The translations under genes were made by a program, and so were the position numbers. The notes under the pieces are model-generated. The model had not been told where the DNA came from. It made no database searches and saw only the letters and a list, made by a program, of their open reading frames with translations. From positions 1 to 52,299 of the forward strand of contig JAQUPS010000011.1 of the NCBI GenBank assembly GCA_028716485.1: a DNA stretch of 52,299 bases, written 5' to 3'. Below, piece after piece: positions 39,167-47,186 of the stretch. Every line of letters starts with the position of its first letter. Position 1 is the first letter of the stretch. Origin of the DNA: Patescibacteria group bacterium (lineage in GTDB: Bacteria; Patescibacteriota; Patescibacteriia; Patescibacteriales; WJLG01).

Positions 39167-40213
39167 TTATGACGCGAAGATGTCCGCCATCGTTGGGGTT
39201 TTGGGAATGAATCGCGCGGCAGCTTTGATGGCTTTGCGCGTATCTCGAGGCGAAACGTTCGTGGCGCTCAATTGCGCAATCGCCATTTGCCTTGTTGCCT
39301 CGGCCAGCTTTGCTGCTTCTTTGGCGACTTTGGCGCGTTCCTTTATCGCGTCGCAGAGAGCCGGACTGACTTGATGAGCTTCACGGAGTAGGCGAGTTAC
39401 ACGATCTCCGTTGCAGGAATGGATTTTCTGCTCCATTGTTTTCTCTTCCTCTGCCAATTCCCGACGGGCGATGGCATTGGCTTTTTGCTTTTGGAGGAGC
39501 AGATTTTTCTTTTCGGCCAAAGAGATTTGTCGATCCATCTTCTCTTCTTCTGATGGAACAACCTCCGGCGAAGGGCGCTGACTTTCATTAGCTGATACGC
39601 CCGGTTCAGTATCCTTAATCAGCTCATCAATCTTCTGACGAATATCGCTGCCGTCATCGACGGGCGCCATTTGCTCGGCCCTTTCAATAATGATCGGTTT
39701 GTGCTCGGGAATCGGAGTTTCCGCCACCCGAACGCGCAGTTCGCTGACAATCGTTTCCATGGGTTGTTCCGCGGGTTCGGTTTTCTGTTCATCCGCCAAG
39801 ACAATAGCCTTCGTGGCAATTGTCTCAACCGGCGAGCCGAACAAACAATGGCAAACCGCTTCCCATCTTTTTTGCGCCTCAAGGCCATATGACCCATCAG
39901 CGGGAAAAATTTCATCAAGCAAGCGGGCGCCGATTTGCGTTTGGAAAAATCGGTCCAGCGGCAGGCAGTCTTCCCCTAATTTCAGTTCAAACCGGGTAAA
40001 GGTTTCCTGCGGGGTGATTTCCGGGGCGCTTTCGGTTTCAATATTTTCCACAACCGAATCGATCCGCGCTCCAGAGCTTAAAATCTGCTCGGGCATACCT
40101 TCGGGACAGCCACTCTTTTTATAAGTTTGCCAAACAAAATAGCCTATCAAAGCCAAGACACCGCCGAAAACACTGAAAAAAACCAGACAAAAACCTACAA
40201 ACTGCTGTGACAT
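39167..40213 (-). CDS. Membrane-anchored coiled-coil protein
   Basis: A 348-residue protein: one membrane helix at the N-terminus (about 6-30), an acidic region (40-80), a small domain around FELKLGEDCLPLDRFFQTQIGARLLDEIFPADGSYGLEAQKRWEAV (about 74-120), a long Glu/Pro-rich linker, and a helical coiled-coil C-terminus (about 225-325; KKNLLLQKQKANAIARRELAEEEKTMEQKI and AKVAKEAAKLAEATRQMAIAQL). GAGGAGG precedes the ATG. No family recognised. Its place before the SPFH gene suggests a shared membrane-organising role, although each has its own promoter. Confidence 0.65.
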   Translation of the reverse strand: MSQQFVGFCLVFFSVFGGVLALIGYFVWQTYKKSGCPEGMPEQILSSGARIDSVVENIETESAPEITPQETFTRFELKLGEDCLPLDRFFQTQIGARLLDEIFPADGSYGLEAQKRWEAVCHCLFGSPVETIATKAIVLADEQKTEPAEQPMETIVSELRVRVAETPIPEHKPIIIERAEQMAPVDDGSDIRQKIDELIKDTEPGVSANESQRPSPEVVPSEEEKMDRQISLAEKKNLLLQKQKANAIARRELAEEEKTMEQKIHSCNGDRVTRLLREAHQVSPALCDAIKERAKVAKEAAKLAEATRQMAIAQLSATNVSPRDTRKAIKAAARFIPKTPTMADIFAS

Positions 40214-40284
40214 AAAACCTCCTCTTTAAATTGTGAAATGTGCAATTAAATTGATATTTTAGAAAAGATATTCTAAAACAGTTC

Positions 40285-40313
40285 AGCATATCATAAATTT
40301 GCATAAATGTCAA
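40285..40313 (-). promoter_or_regulatory. Promoter of the coiled-coil gene
   Basis: Minus strand TTGACA (40313-40308), exactly 17 bp, TATGCT (40290-40285). It is back to back with the CIRCE promoter, 18 bp away. Confidence 0.7.
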
Positions 40314-40330
40314 TAGGCAGGGGTAATGTT

Positions 40331-40369
40331 TTAGCACTCTTGACAGCCGAGTGCTAAATAAAGTATTAT
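40331..40369 (+). promoter_or_regulatory. CIRCE operator and heat-shock promoter
   Basis: TTAGCACTC-N9-GAGTGCTAA (40331-40357) is a perfect CIRCE element, the HrcA binding site. The -35 TTGACA (40340-40345) lies in the CIRCE spacer, and TATTAT (40364-40369) is the -10 after 18 bp, so bound HrcA would directly occlude RNA polymerase. The predicted start (~40376) rules out an in-frame ATG at 40368 for hrcA. Confidence 0.92.
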
Positions 40370-40394
40370 GTTAGTAGCTTTGGATTATATTTTT

Positions 40395-41087
40395 ATGGAT
40401 CGAAAAAAACAAATTTTGGAGGCCATTATCAAAGAACACATCACGACCGGCGCGCCGGTCGGGTCTTCGAATTTGGTGGAAAAATATAAATTGGATTGTT
40501 CGGCGGCAACCGTGCGCAATATTATGGCTGAACTGGAAGAAGACGGTTTTGTCCGAGCGCCGCACACTTCGGCCGGCCGGGTGCCCACCGAGGCGGCTTA
40601 TAAATCCTATCTGGCGGAAGTTATCAATAAGAAGAAAAGCAAAAAAATCAAAGATAAAGATTTGCAGGAAATCAATCTTGCCTTGGGCGGCGCGAATGAA
40701 TTGGAAATGCGCGAGGCGGCGAAAACTTTGGCCGCGCTCACCGATTCGGCCGTGTTCTGGGCATTCCATAAAAATAATCTGTATTACACCGGCCTTTCCA
40801 ATCTTTTTCAGCAGCCGGAATTCGCCAACAGCGGTTTGGTCTATAATGTTTCGGCGGTAATCGACCGGATGGATGAGATTATCGACCATATTTTTGAAAC
40901 CACCACTGATTCGGCGCAAATCTTGATCGGCGAAGAAAATCCTTTCGGTAATTTTTGCGGGGCGATCCTGGCCAAATACAAGCGCGGCAATCAATCGGGA
41001 TTATTCGGGATACTTGGGCCGATGAGGATGGACTACGAGCGGAATCTGGCGATGGTGGAATATATATTGAATAAATTAAAGAAATAA
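40395..41087 (+). CDS. hrcA: Heat-inducible transcription repressor HrcA
   Basis: Represses heat-shock genes through CIRCE. N-terminal winged helix: MDRKKQILEAIIKEHITTGAPVGSSNLVEKY and CSAATVRNIMAELEEDGFVRAPHTSAGRVPTEAAY. The rest is a shortened GAF-like dimer region ending GLFGILGPMRMDYERNLAMVEYIL, the usual C-terminal signature. At 230 aa it is well below the ~340 of Bacillus HrcA, with the central inserted domain reduced. The start is set by the promoter. It is first gene of the operon and thus autoregulated. Confidence 0.94.
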   Translation: MDRKKQILEAIIKEHITTGAPVGSSNLVEKYKLDCSAATVRNIMAELEEDGFVRAPHTSAGRVPTEAAYKSYLAEVINKKKSKKIKDKDLQEINLALGGANELEMREAAKTLAALTDSAVFWAFHKNNLYYTGLSNLFQQPEFANSGLVYNVSAVIDRMDEIIDHIFETTTDSAQILIGEENPFGNFCGAILAKYKRGNQSGLFGILGPMRMDYERNLAMVEYILNKLKK

Positions 41088-41187
41088 TTTTAAAATCACA
41101 AATCTAAATTTTAAAATAAATCAAAAATCCCAATTTTAAAATTGAGTTTTGAGATTTATTTTAAAATTTAAAATTGAGATTTTTGTT
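41085..41187. repeat. AT-rich self-complementary spacer, hrcA-grpE
   Basis: TAAATTTTAAAATAAATC and GATTTATTTTAAAATTTA mirror each other around CAATTTTAAAATTG. Confidence 0.7.
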
Positions 41188-41190
41188 GAT

Positions 41191-41679
41191 ATGTCTGACA
41201 AGCACAAAAAAGAAGAAGTTAAAGATGATGTTAAATCCGAGGAGGAAACCGCCGAAGAGAAGGTTATGCGTTTGGAATCCGAACTGAAAGAAGCCAATGA
41301 CAAATATCTGCGAGTTTTGGCTGAAGAACAGAATTTGATCAAGCGGCAGGCCGCGGAAAAAGAGGATTTTGTCCGCTATGCCAATCAGGAAGTTATTTCC
41401 GAATTTTTAATGGTCTATGACCATTTGAAATTATCTTTGGTGCACGCCGACGAAGCTGTCAAAAACAGCGCTTGGGCGAAAGGTGTGGAATTAACGGTTA
41501 AGCAATTCAAGGATTTATTGGCGGTGAATGGCGTGGAAGAAATAAAAACCGTGGGTGAAAAATTCGACCCCAACACGATGGAGGCGCTGGAAGGGTCGGG
41601 CGAGAAAGTTATGAAAGAAATTTCTACTGGATATAAATTAAATGGCAAAGTAATCCGCGCCGCGCGCGTAACCCTATAA
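41191..41679 (+). CDS. grpE: Nucleotide exchange factor GrpE
   Basis: Releases ADP from DnaK. The acidic, helical N-terminus (1-50) forms the long dimer coiled coil with KYLRVLAEEQNLIKRQAAEKEDFVRYANQ; the C-terminal beta domain has GVEEIKTVGEKFDPNTMEAL and GYKLNGKVIRAARVTL. 162 aa from MSDKHKKEEV; the upstream in-frame ATG (41149) lies in repeat sequence. Normal length for a short GrpE. Second gene of the CIRCE operon. Confidence 0.95.
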   Translation: MSDKHKKEEVKDDVKSEEETAEEKVMRLESELKEANDKYLRVLAEEQNLIKRQAAEKEDFVRYANQEVISEFLMVYDHLKLSLVHADEAVKNSAWAKGVELTVKQFKDLLAVNGVEEIKTVGEKFDPNTMEALEGSGEKVMKEISTGYKLNGKVIRAARVTL

Positions 41680-41691
41680 TAATAAGTAATT

Positions 41692-41785
41692 TTTGTCATT
41701 CCGACCGGAGCGCCTCTGGCGCGAAGCGGAGGAATCGCTTTCATTCAGCAGAAAAGGGATCCCTCGACAGGGCTCGGGATGACAA
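41692..41785. repeat. GTCATCC-family inverted repeat, copy 4
   Basis: TTTTTGTCATTCCGACCGGA to GGGATCCCTCGACAGGGCTC, GGGATGACAA. Nearly the same sub-type as 33430-33520. Confidence 0.85.
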
Positions 41786-41796
41786 GGTAAAAAAAT

Positions 41797-42228
41797 ATGT
41801 CAAATTTAATAAAATGGTCTCCGTTCTTCGATGGTTTTGAAGATGCGGATAAGATGTTTTCCGAATTCGTGCCTATGATCCGGCGCGCTGATTCGGCCGG
41901 ATTTGTCCCGGCGATCGATATGTATGAGGACAAAAATAATCTGATTGTGGAAACGCAATTGGCCGGCACTGACCCGGGAAAAGTCAGTATTGCTATTGAA
42001 AACGATGTTTTAACGATAAAAGGCGAAAGTGAAAAGAAGAGCGAGGTTGAAGATAAAGATTATTACCGCAAAGAGATTCGCCGCGGTTCATTCTTCCGCT
42101 CCATTCCCTTGCCGGCGCATGTCAACGGCGACAAAGCCTCGGCCATTTCCGAATCCGGCATTTTGAAAATCAGTATTCCAAAGAGGGAAGTAACGCAGCC
42201 GAAGACGATTAAGATTGAAAAAAAGTAA
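41797..42228 (+). CDS. Small heat-shock protein Hsp20
   Basis: ATP-independent holdase chaperone. The 143-residue protein has a short N-terminal arm with PFFDGFEDADKMF, the alpha-crystallin domain from about residue 36 (FVPAIDMYEDKNNLIVETQLAGTDPGKVSIAIENDVLTIKGE) and the closing motif SGILKISIPK, then a tail with TIKIEKK. It lies between grpE and dnaK, an uncommon place, so it should share CIRCE control with the DnaK machine. Confidence 0.93.
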   Translation: MSNLIKWSPFFDGFEDADKMFSEFVPMIRRADSAGFVPAIDMYEDKNNLIVETQLAGTDPGKVSIAIENDVLTIKGESEKKSEVEDKDYYRKEIRRGSFFRSIPLPAHVNGDKASAISESGILKISIPKREVTQPKTIKIEKK

Positions 42229-42249
42229 GGATTAATAATTAAAATAATG

Positions 42250-42333
42250 GAATAGTAGTAAGTAGTAAGTAGTATGCAGTAAGGTTTAATTTTATACCAT
42301 ACTACATACTACATTCTGCATACTGCAAAATAC
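42250..42333. repeat. AGTAGTATG-family inverted repeat, copy 4
   Basis: AATAGTAGTAAGTAGTAAGT and AGTATGCAGTAAGG on the left; ACCATACTACATACTACATT and CTGCATACTGC on the right; ends just before the dnaK ATG. Confidence 0.85.
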
Positions 42334-42334
42334 T

Positions 42335-44239
42335 ATGAGTAAAATATTAGGTATCGATTTAGGAACGACTAATTCCGCGATGGCGATTGTTGAGGGCGGA
42401 CAGCCGAAGATTTTGGAAAACGCAGAAGGCATGCGCACCACGCCGTCTATCGTCGCGATTTCCAAATCCGGCGAATGGCTGGTGGGCGCTTCCGCCAAGC
42501 GGCAAGCCGTCACTAATCCGGAAAATACGATTTTTGAAGTGAAGCGTTTGATCGGCCGTCATTTCAATGACGCCGAAGTTCAGCGCGATCTGAAAAACAT
42601 GCCTTATAAAATCGTCAAAGCCGGCGAAGGCGTGAAGATAATTATTTCCGGCAAGGAATATACGCCGCAGGAAATTTCCGCCAAAATTTTAGGGAAATTA
42701 AAAGCTGATGCCGAGGCCAGATTGGGTGAAACTATTACCGAAGCGGTTATCACCGTGCCGGCTTATTTTGATGACGCGCAAAGACAAGCGACCAAAGACG
42801 CGGGCAAAATTGCCGGTTTGGATGTGAAACGGATTATCAATGAACCGACTTCGGCCGCGCTGGCTTACGGAATGGACAAGAAGCACGGCCATCATATCGT
42901 GGTTTATGATTTGGGCGGCGGAACTTTCGATGTTTCCATCTTGGATGTTTCCGGCGACAGCGTGATGGTGAAAGCCACCAATGGCGATACGCATCTGGGC
43001 GGCGCGGATTTTGATCAGCGCTTGATCAATTGGATTTTGGAAGATTTTAAAAAAGAAAATGGCGTGGACTTGTCCCGCGACCCGCTGGCGTTGCAGCGCA
43101 TCAAGGAGGCGGCGGAAAAAGCGAAGATCGAATTATCTTCCGCCGTGGAAACCGAGATCAATCAGCCTTTCATCACTGTCGGCGCCGAAGGTCCGAAACA
43201 TTTGGTGAAGAAAATTACCCGCGCGAAGCTGGAAGAATTGGTCGGCGATTTGGTGCAGAAAACTATCGAGCCTTGCAAAAAAGCGTTGAGTGATGCCGGT
43301 ATGAAAGTCGAGGATTTGCAGGAAGTCGTTTTGGTCGGCGGCCAAACCCGGATGCCGATGGTGCAGAAATTAGTTAAAGATTTTTTTGGCAAAGAGCCGA
43401 ATATGTCCGTCAATCCGGACGAAGTCGTGGCGGCCGGTGCCGGCGTGCAGGGCGGCGTGTTAAGAGGTGAAGTGAAAGATATATTATTGCTTGATGTGAC
43501 GCCTTTGACCTTGGGCATTGAAACTTTGGGCGGCGTGTCCACTCCGCTGATCGAACGCAACACAACTATTCCGACGCAGAAATCGCAAGTTTTTTCTACT
43601 GCCGCCGACGGCCAGACCAGCGTGGAAATCAAAGTTCTGCAAGGCGAGCGGGCAATGGCCGGTGATAATAAAGTTTTGGGAAATTTTATGCTTGATGGCA
43701 TTCCGCCGGCTCCGCGCGGTGTTCCGCAAGTGGAAGTTAAATTCGATATTGACGCCAACGGCATCCTGAATGTTTCAGCCATGGACAAAGCCTCCGGCAA
43801 AATCCAGAAAATTACCATTACCGCTTCTTCCGGTTTATCCAAAGAAGAAGTTGAGAAGATGAAGAAAGAGGCCGAATTGCATGCCGAGGAAGACAAAAAG
43901 AAAAAAGAAAGCGTCGATACCAAAAATCAGGCCGAGGGCGTAATTTTTCAAACCGAAAAATTAATCAAGGATATGGGCGAGAAAATGAACGCCGACGACA
44001 AGAAATCTTTGACCGACAAAGTCGACGAGCTCAAAAAAATCAAAGACACCGACGATGTCGAGGCGATCAAGAAAAAGCTGGAAGAAATGAATCAGCTCGC
44101 GCAAACCATCGGCGCGAAGATGTATTCGCAACAGCAACCCGGACAACCCGGTGCCGGCGCTCCGGGAACTTCGGCGGGCGATGGAAAAAAAGACGAACCC
44201 CAAGGACCCGTTGAGGGCGAGTATCAAGAAAAGAAATAA
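42335..44239 (+). CDS. dnaK: Chaperone protein DnaK (Hsp70)
   Basis: ATP-dependent foldase. The nucleotide-binding domain has [73 protein letters not shown] and [14 protein letters not shown]. The linker and substrate domain show [18 protein letters not shown] and [31 protein letters not shown]. The C-terminal lid is helical and ends in a Gly/Pro/Gln-rich tail with acidic end ([11 protein letters not shown]). The length of 634 aa is normal. A repeat precedes the ATG; no SD. Confidence 0.98.
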   Translation: MSKILGIDLGTTNSAMAIVEGGQPKILENAEGMRTTPSIVAISKSGEWLVGASAKRQAVTNPENTIFEVKRLIGRHFNDAEVQRDLKNMPYKIVKAGEGVKIIISGKEYTPQEISAKILGKLKADAEARLGETITEAVITVPAYFDDAQRQATKDAGKIAGLDVKRIINEPTSAALAYGMDKKHGHHIVVYDLGGGTFDVSILDVSGDSVMVKATNGDTHLGGADFDQRLINWILEDFKKENGVDLSRDPLALQRIKEAAEKAKIELSSAVETEINQPFITVGAEGPKHLVKKITRAKLEELVGDLVQKTIEPCKKALSDAGMKVEDLQEVVLVGGQTRMPMVQKLVKDFFGKEPNMSVNPDEVVAAGAGVQGGVLRGEVKDILLLDVTPLTLGIETLGGVSTPLIERNTTIPTQKSQVFSTAADGQTSVEIKVLQGERAMAGDNKVLGNFMLDGIPPAPRGVPQVEVKFDIDANGILNVSAMDKASGKIQKITITASSGLSKEEVEKMKKEAELHAEEDKKKKESVDTKNQAEGVIFQTEKLIKDMGEKMNADDKKSLTDKVDELKKIKDTDDVEAIKKKLEEMNQLAQTIGAKMYSQQQPGQPGAGAPGTSAGDGKKDEPQGPVEGEYQEKK

Positions 44240-44264
44240 AATCGCGTAATGCGTAACACTTTAA

Positions 44265-44416
44265 TTTTTGTCATCCTGAGGAGTGAGCCGCCTCGGCGAA
44301 CGAGGAAGGATCTATTGTCCGAGAAGTTTGAAGCTACGCGTTTAAAAATTTTGATTGAAGAAGCCCGCATTACCTTTAAGATAGATCCTTCGCGCGGCGC
44401 TCAGGATGACAAAAAA
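44265..44416. repeat. GTCATCC-family long inverted repeat, copy 5
   Basis: TTTTTGTCATCCTGAGGAGT and AAGGATCTATTGTC on the left; AAGATAGATCCTTCGCGC and GGCGCTCAGGATGACAAAAA on the right. Confidence 0.88.
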
Positions 44417-44471
44417 GTATAGGGTGACAAAATTCATCATTTATAATTAATAATTTATAATTTTTTATCCT

Positions 44472-44759
44472 ATGGAAAACAACCAAGCGAAGCCGATGGA
44501 AATTAAGATCGCGGACAATATGCCGGGTGGGGAGTATAGCAACGCTATGCAGGTCGTTTTCAACAAGGATGAATTTACTTTGCCGTTTTTTAATCTGGTC
44601 GGCCAGAACGGCCGGGTGGTGGCGAAGATCATTTCCAACCCCGGACATTACAAGCGGATGATCGCCGTAATGGAAAAAGCGCTGAAAGAATATGAAGCGA
44701 AATTCGGAATGATCAAAGAAGCGGAAGAATTAAATAAGGAAATCGGATTCAAAGCCTAA
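44472..44759 (+). CDS. DUF3467 protein
   Basis: A 95-residue protein: KIADNMPGGEYSNAMQVVFNKDEFTLPFFNLVGQNGRVVAKIISNPGHYKRMIAVMEKALKEYEAKFGMI. The Y-x-N, D-E-F-x-L-x-F, I-x-x-P-x-H-x-K and final Y-E-x-x-F-G pattern is DUF3467. The family's role is unknown. It lies between dnaK and dnaJ, inside the heat-shock operon, so it may be heat-induced and work with the chaperones, though the spacer repeats could also carry other signals. Confidence 0.85.
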   Translation: MENNQAKPMEIKIADNMPGGEYSNAMQVVFNKDEFTLPFFNLVGQNGRVVAKIISNPGHYKRMIAVMEKALKEYEAKFGMIKEAEELNKEIGFKA

Positions 44760-44763
44760 CGGT

Positions 44764-44829
44764 CAATTAAAAATTAAAAGATAAAAAAGAAAAAATATTT
44801 TTTATTTTTTAATTTTTCTTTTTTAATTG
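44764..44829. repeat. A-rich/T-rich inverted spacer before dnaJ
   Basis: AATTAAAAATTAAAAGATAA and AAAAGAAAAAATA on one side, TATTTTTTATTTTTTAATTT and TTCTTTTTTAATT on the other; a long A:T hairpin. Confidence 0.7.
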
Positions 44830-44832
44830 AGT

Positions 44833-45936
44833 ATGTCCAAGGATTACTATAAAGTATTGGGCGTGGAAAAGACGGCGACCGCTGACGAGATCAAGCGGGC
44901 GTTTTTGAAATTGGCGCACCAGTATCATCCGGATAAGAACGGCGGCAAGGACGATAAGTTCAAGGAAATCAATGAAGCTTATCAGGTTTTGGGCAACGCG
45001 GAAAAGCGCAAACAATTCGATCAGTTCGGCGCAAATTTTAATGGCGCGGGCGGATTCGGTGGCGGCCAAGGTTATGGCGGATTCGGCGGATTTCAAAATG
45101 GCGGAATGAATATCAATATGGATGACTTGGGCGATTTAGGCGAGATGTTCGGCGGCTTGGGCGATATTTTCGGCTTTGGCTCCGCCCGAGGCGGACAAGG
45201 GCGGCGAAGGGAACCGCAACGAGGAAGCGACATCGAAGCGGCGATGACGATTGATTTTCTGGAAGCGGTTTTTGGCGCGGAAAAAGAAGTGACGCTCAAA
45301 AAGAAAATCACCTGTGCGCATTGTGGTGGCACGGGCGCCGAGCCGGGCGCAAAGATCGAGGAATGCCCGACTTGCAAAGGCCATGGCCGCGTCCGCCGCG
45401 TCCAGCAGACTATTTTGGGCTCAATCCAAACCGAAGCTTCTTGCCCGTCTTGCGGCGGCGAAGGAAAAATCGCCAGCAAAAAATGTTCCGAGTGCAACGG
45501 CGCGGGCACGGCATATGATACGGCCAAGTTCAAAGTGCGGATTCCGGCCGGAGTAGACGACGGCGGCCGTATCAGAATTCCCGGTTATGGCGAAGCCGGG
45601 GATAGGGGAGCCGGCGTTGGCGACCTTTACCTTAATATAAGAGTCCGGCCGAGCGATAAATTCGCCCGCGACGAATACGACATCTTAACCAAGAAAGAAA
45701 TTAGTTTTACCCAGGCGGCTTTGGGCGATAAAATCGAAATCGAAACCGTGCACGGCAAAGTCGAATTGAAGATCCCCGAAGGCACTCAATCGGGCACTGT
45801 TTTCAAATTGAAAAACAAAGGCGTCCCGCATACTTCCGGCCGCAATATCGGCGACCATTTGATCGAGGTTGTCGTTAAAACTCCTAAGAATTTAAATAAA
45901 AGACAGAAAGAATCGTTAAAAGAACTTGGGATATAA
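44833..45936 (+). CDS. dnaJ: Chaperone protein DnaJ (Hsp40)
   Basis: Type I J-protein that stimulates DnaK. J domain at 1-65 with the HPD motif in LAHQYHPDKNGG, a Gly/Phe-rich stretch (about 70-125), four zinc-binding repeats (CAHCGGTG, CPTCKGHG, CPSCGGEG, CSECNGAG) and the C-terminal substrate domain (KFKVRIPAGVDDGGRIRIPGYGEAG; GDHLIEVVVKTPKNLNKRQKESLKEL). 367 aa from ATG 44833; the TTG two codons upstream is less likely. Normal length. Last gene of the operon. Confidence 0.97.
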   Translation: MSKDYYKVLGVEKTATADEIKRAFLKLAHQYHPDKNGGKDDKFKEINEAYQVLGNAEKRKQFDQFGANFNGAGGFGGGQGYGGFGGFQNGGMNINMDDLGDLGEMFGGLGDIFGFGSARGGQGRRREPQRGSDIEAAMTIDFLEAVFGAEKEVTLKKKITCAHCGGTGAEPGAKIEECPTCKGHGRVRRVQQTILGSIQTEASCPSCGGEGKIASKKCSECNGAGTAYDTAKFKVRIPAGVDDGGRIRIPGYGEAGDRGAGVGDLYLNIRVRPSDKFARDEYDILTKKEISFTQAALGDKIEIETVHGKVELKIPEGTQSGTVFKLKNKGVPHTSGRNIGDHLIEVVVKTPKNLNKRQKESLKELGI

Positions 45937-45965
45937 AAATTCCTTTCACAAGGGATTTTTATATC
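45931..45965 (+). terminator. Terminator overlapping the dnaJ stop
   Basis: ATATAAAAATTCCTT-TCAC-AAGGGATTTTTATAT; the stop codon lies in the left arm. Confidence 0.8.
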
Positions 45966-45977
45966 ACGACATTTTTT

Positions 45978-46012
45978 GACCTGCTCGGCAAGATTGACGC
46001 AGGTCTTTTTTG
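45978..46012 (+). terminator. Second terminator after dnaJ
   Basis: GACCTGC (45978-45984) and GCAGGTC (45999-46005) followed by T6. Two terminators in tandem isolate the heat-shock operon. A TATAAT box at 46099-46104 then serves the ABC operon and would give an almost leaderless mRNA. Confidence 0.8.
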
Positions 46013-46114
46013 TTTGGTAAAATTATCTATAATCTGTCACATTTTGTCACCGTCAATCGTATATATAATTTAGGGCGATTTTCCAAGCCCCGATAATGTA
46101 TAATCTTCTTTTCT

Positions 46115-47041
46115 ATGATCGAAATAAAAAATCTCACCAAAAAAATCGGCGAGAATCAGATTCTGAATGACATCAGCTTTACGGTCAAAACCGGGGAAAT
46201 TCTTGGTTTTCTCGGGCCGAACGGCGCGGGAAAAACCTCGACGATGAAAATCATCACTTCCTATTGGCAGCCGACTTCGGGCAGCATTACGATCGATGGC
46301 ATCGATGCGGTTAATGATTCTTTGCAGACCAGAGCCAAAATAGGCTATCTGCCGGAAACCGTGCCGCTTTACGAAGATATGAAGGTGAGCGAATATTTGA
46401 AATTCGCCGCCGAAATGCGCGGACTTTCAGGCGAAAAATTGAAAGCGCGCTTGAATGAAGTGGCGGCGGCTTGCGGCGTCAGTAATGTTTTGCAGAAACC
46501 GATCGATGAATTATCCAAAGGCTATCGGCAGAGAGTCGGACTGGCGCAGGCGATCATGGGCAATCCGGATGTTTTGATTTTAGACGAGCCGACGACCGGC
46601 CTTGACCCGAATCAGATCGTGGAAATCCGCGAGCTGATCAAAAAAATCGGTAAAGAAAAAACCGTAATTTTTTCCACGCATATTCTGGGCGAAGTGAGCG
46701 CGGTCTGCGATCGCGTCATCATCATCAATAACGGCAAAATTGTCGGCGAGGGCAGTCCGTCAGAATTAATCGGACAGGCCAAATCAAAAGAAATTATCAA
46801 CGTTAAGGTTGAGGGAAACAAGGAAGCGATTTTGGCGGTTTTGAATAAAATCAGTGGTGTGGCCGGAATTTCTTTGGTAAAAACCGAAGGGACGATTATG
46901 ATTTATAAAATAGAGGCGGCGGCCGGAATAGATATCCGCGCCAGCCTTAACAAGGCCTTGATAATGGGCGGCTTCAATGTTTTGGAAATATCCAAGACTG
47001 AAGCGAATTTGGAAGACGTGTTCAGGGAACTGACGAAATAA
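46115..47041 (+). CDS. ABC transporter ATPase, GldA-like
   Basis: Nucleotide-binding subunit of an ABC-2 type exporter. Walker A GPNGAGKT, Q-loop region YLPETVPLYEDM, signature LSKGYRQR, Walker B VLILDEP with the D-loop TTGLDP, and the switch histidine in STHIL. The C-terminal 80 residues form an extra regulatory domain as in GldA and NatA-type proteins. 308 aa. It is followed by a permease, a GldG-like protein and a DUF4340 protein, the set known from Gld-type transporters. Confidence 0.93.
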   Translation: MIEIKNLTKKIGENQILNDISFTVKTGEILGFLGPNGAGKTSTMKIITSYWQPTSGSITIDGIDAVNDSLQTRAKIGYLPETVPLYEDMKVSEYLKFAAEMRGLSGEKLKARLNEVAAACGVSNVLQKPIDELSKGYRQRVGLAQAIMGNPDVLILDEPTTGLDPNQIVEIRELIKKIGKEKTVIFSTHILGEVSAVCDRVIIINNGKIVGEGSPSELIGQAKSKEIINVKVEGNKEAILAVLNKISGVAGISLVKTEGTIMIYKIEAAAGIDIRASLNKALIMGGFNVLEISKTEANLEDVFRELTK

Positions 47042-47180
47042 AATTTTTAAATTTTTGCAATTTTTAATTTTTAAATAATTTTTAATGCTTAATTTTTAAA
47101 AGATTATTTAAGTCTAAGTTTAAAAATTAAAAATTAGTGCTTATTTTAAAAATTATAAAATTAAAAATTTAAAAATTAAT
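47042..47180. repeat. AT-rich self-complementary spacer
   Basis: TTTTTAAATTTTTGCAATTT and AAAATTATAAAATTAAAAATTTAA words form a long A:T hairpin between the ATPase and permease genes. Confidence 0.65.
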
Positions 47181-47186
47181 ATAGCT

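Noticed and set aside
43162-43923. 253-codon open frame opposite dnaK
   Set aside because: Antisense shadow of a strongly conserved gene; Ser- and Thr-rich, without motifs or RBS.
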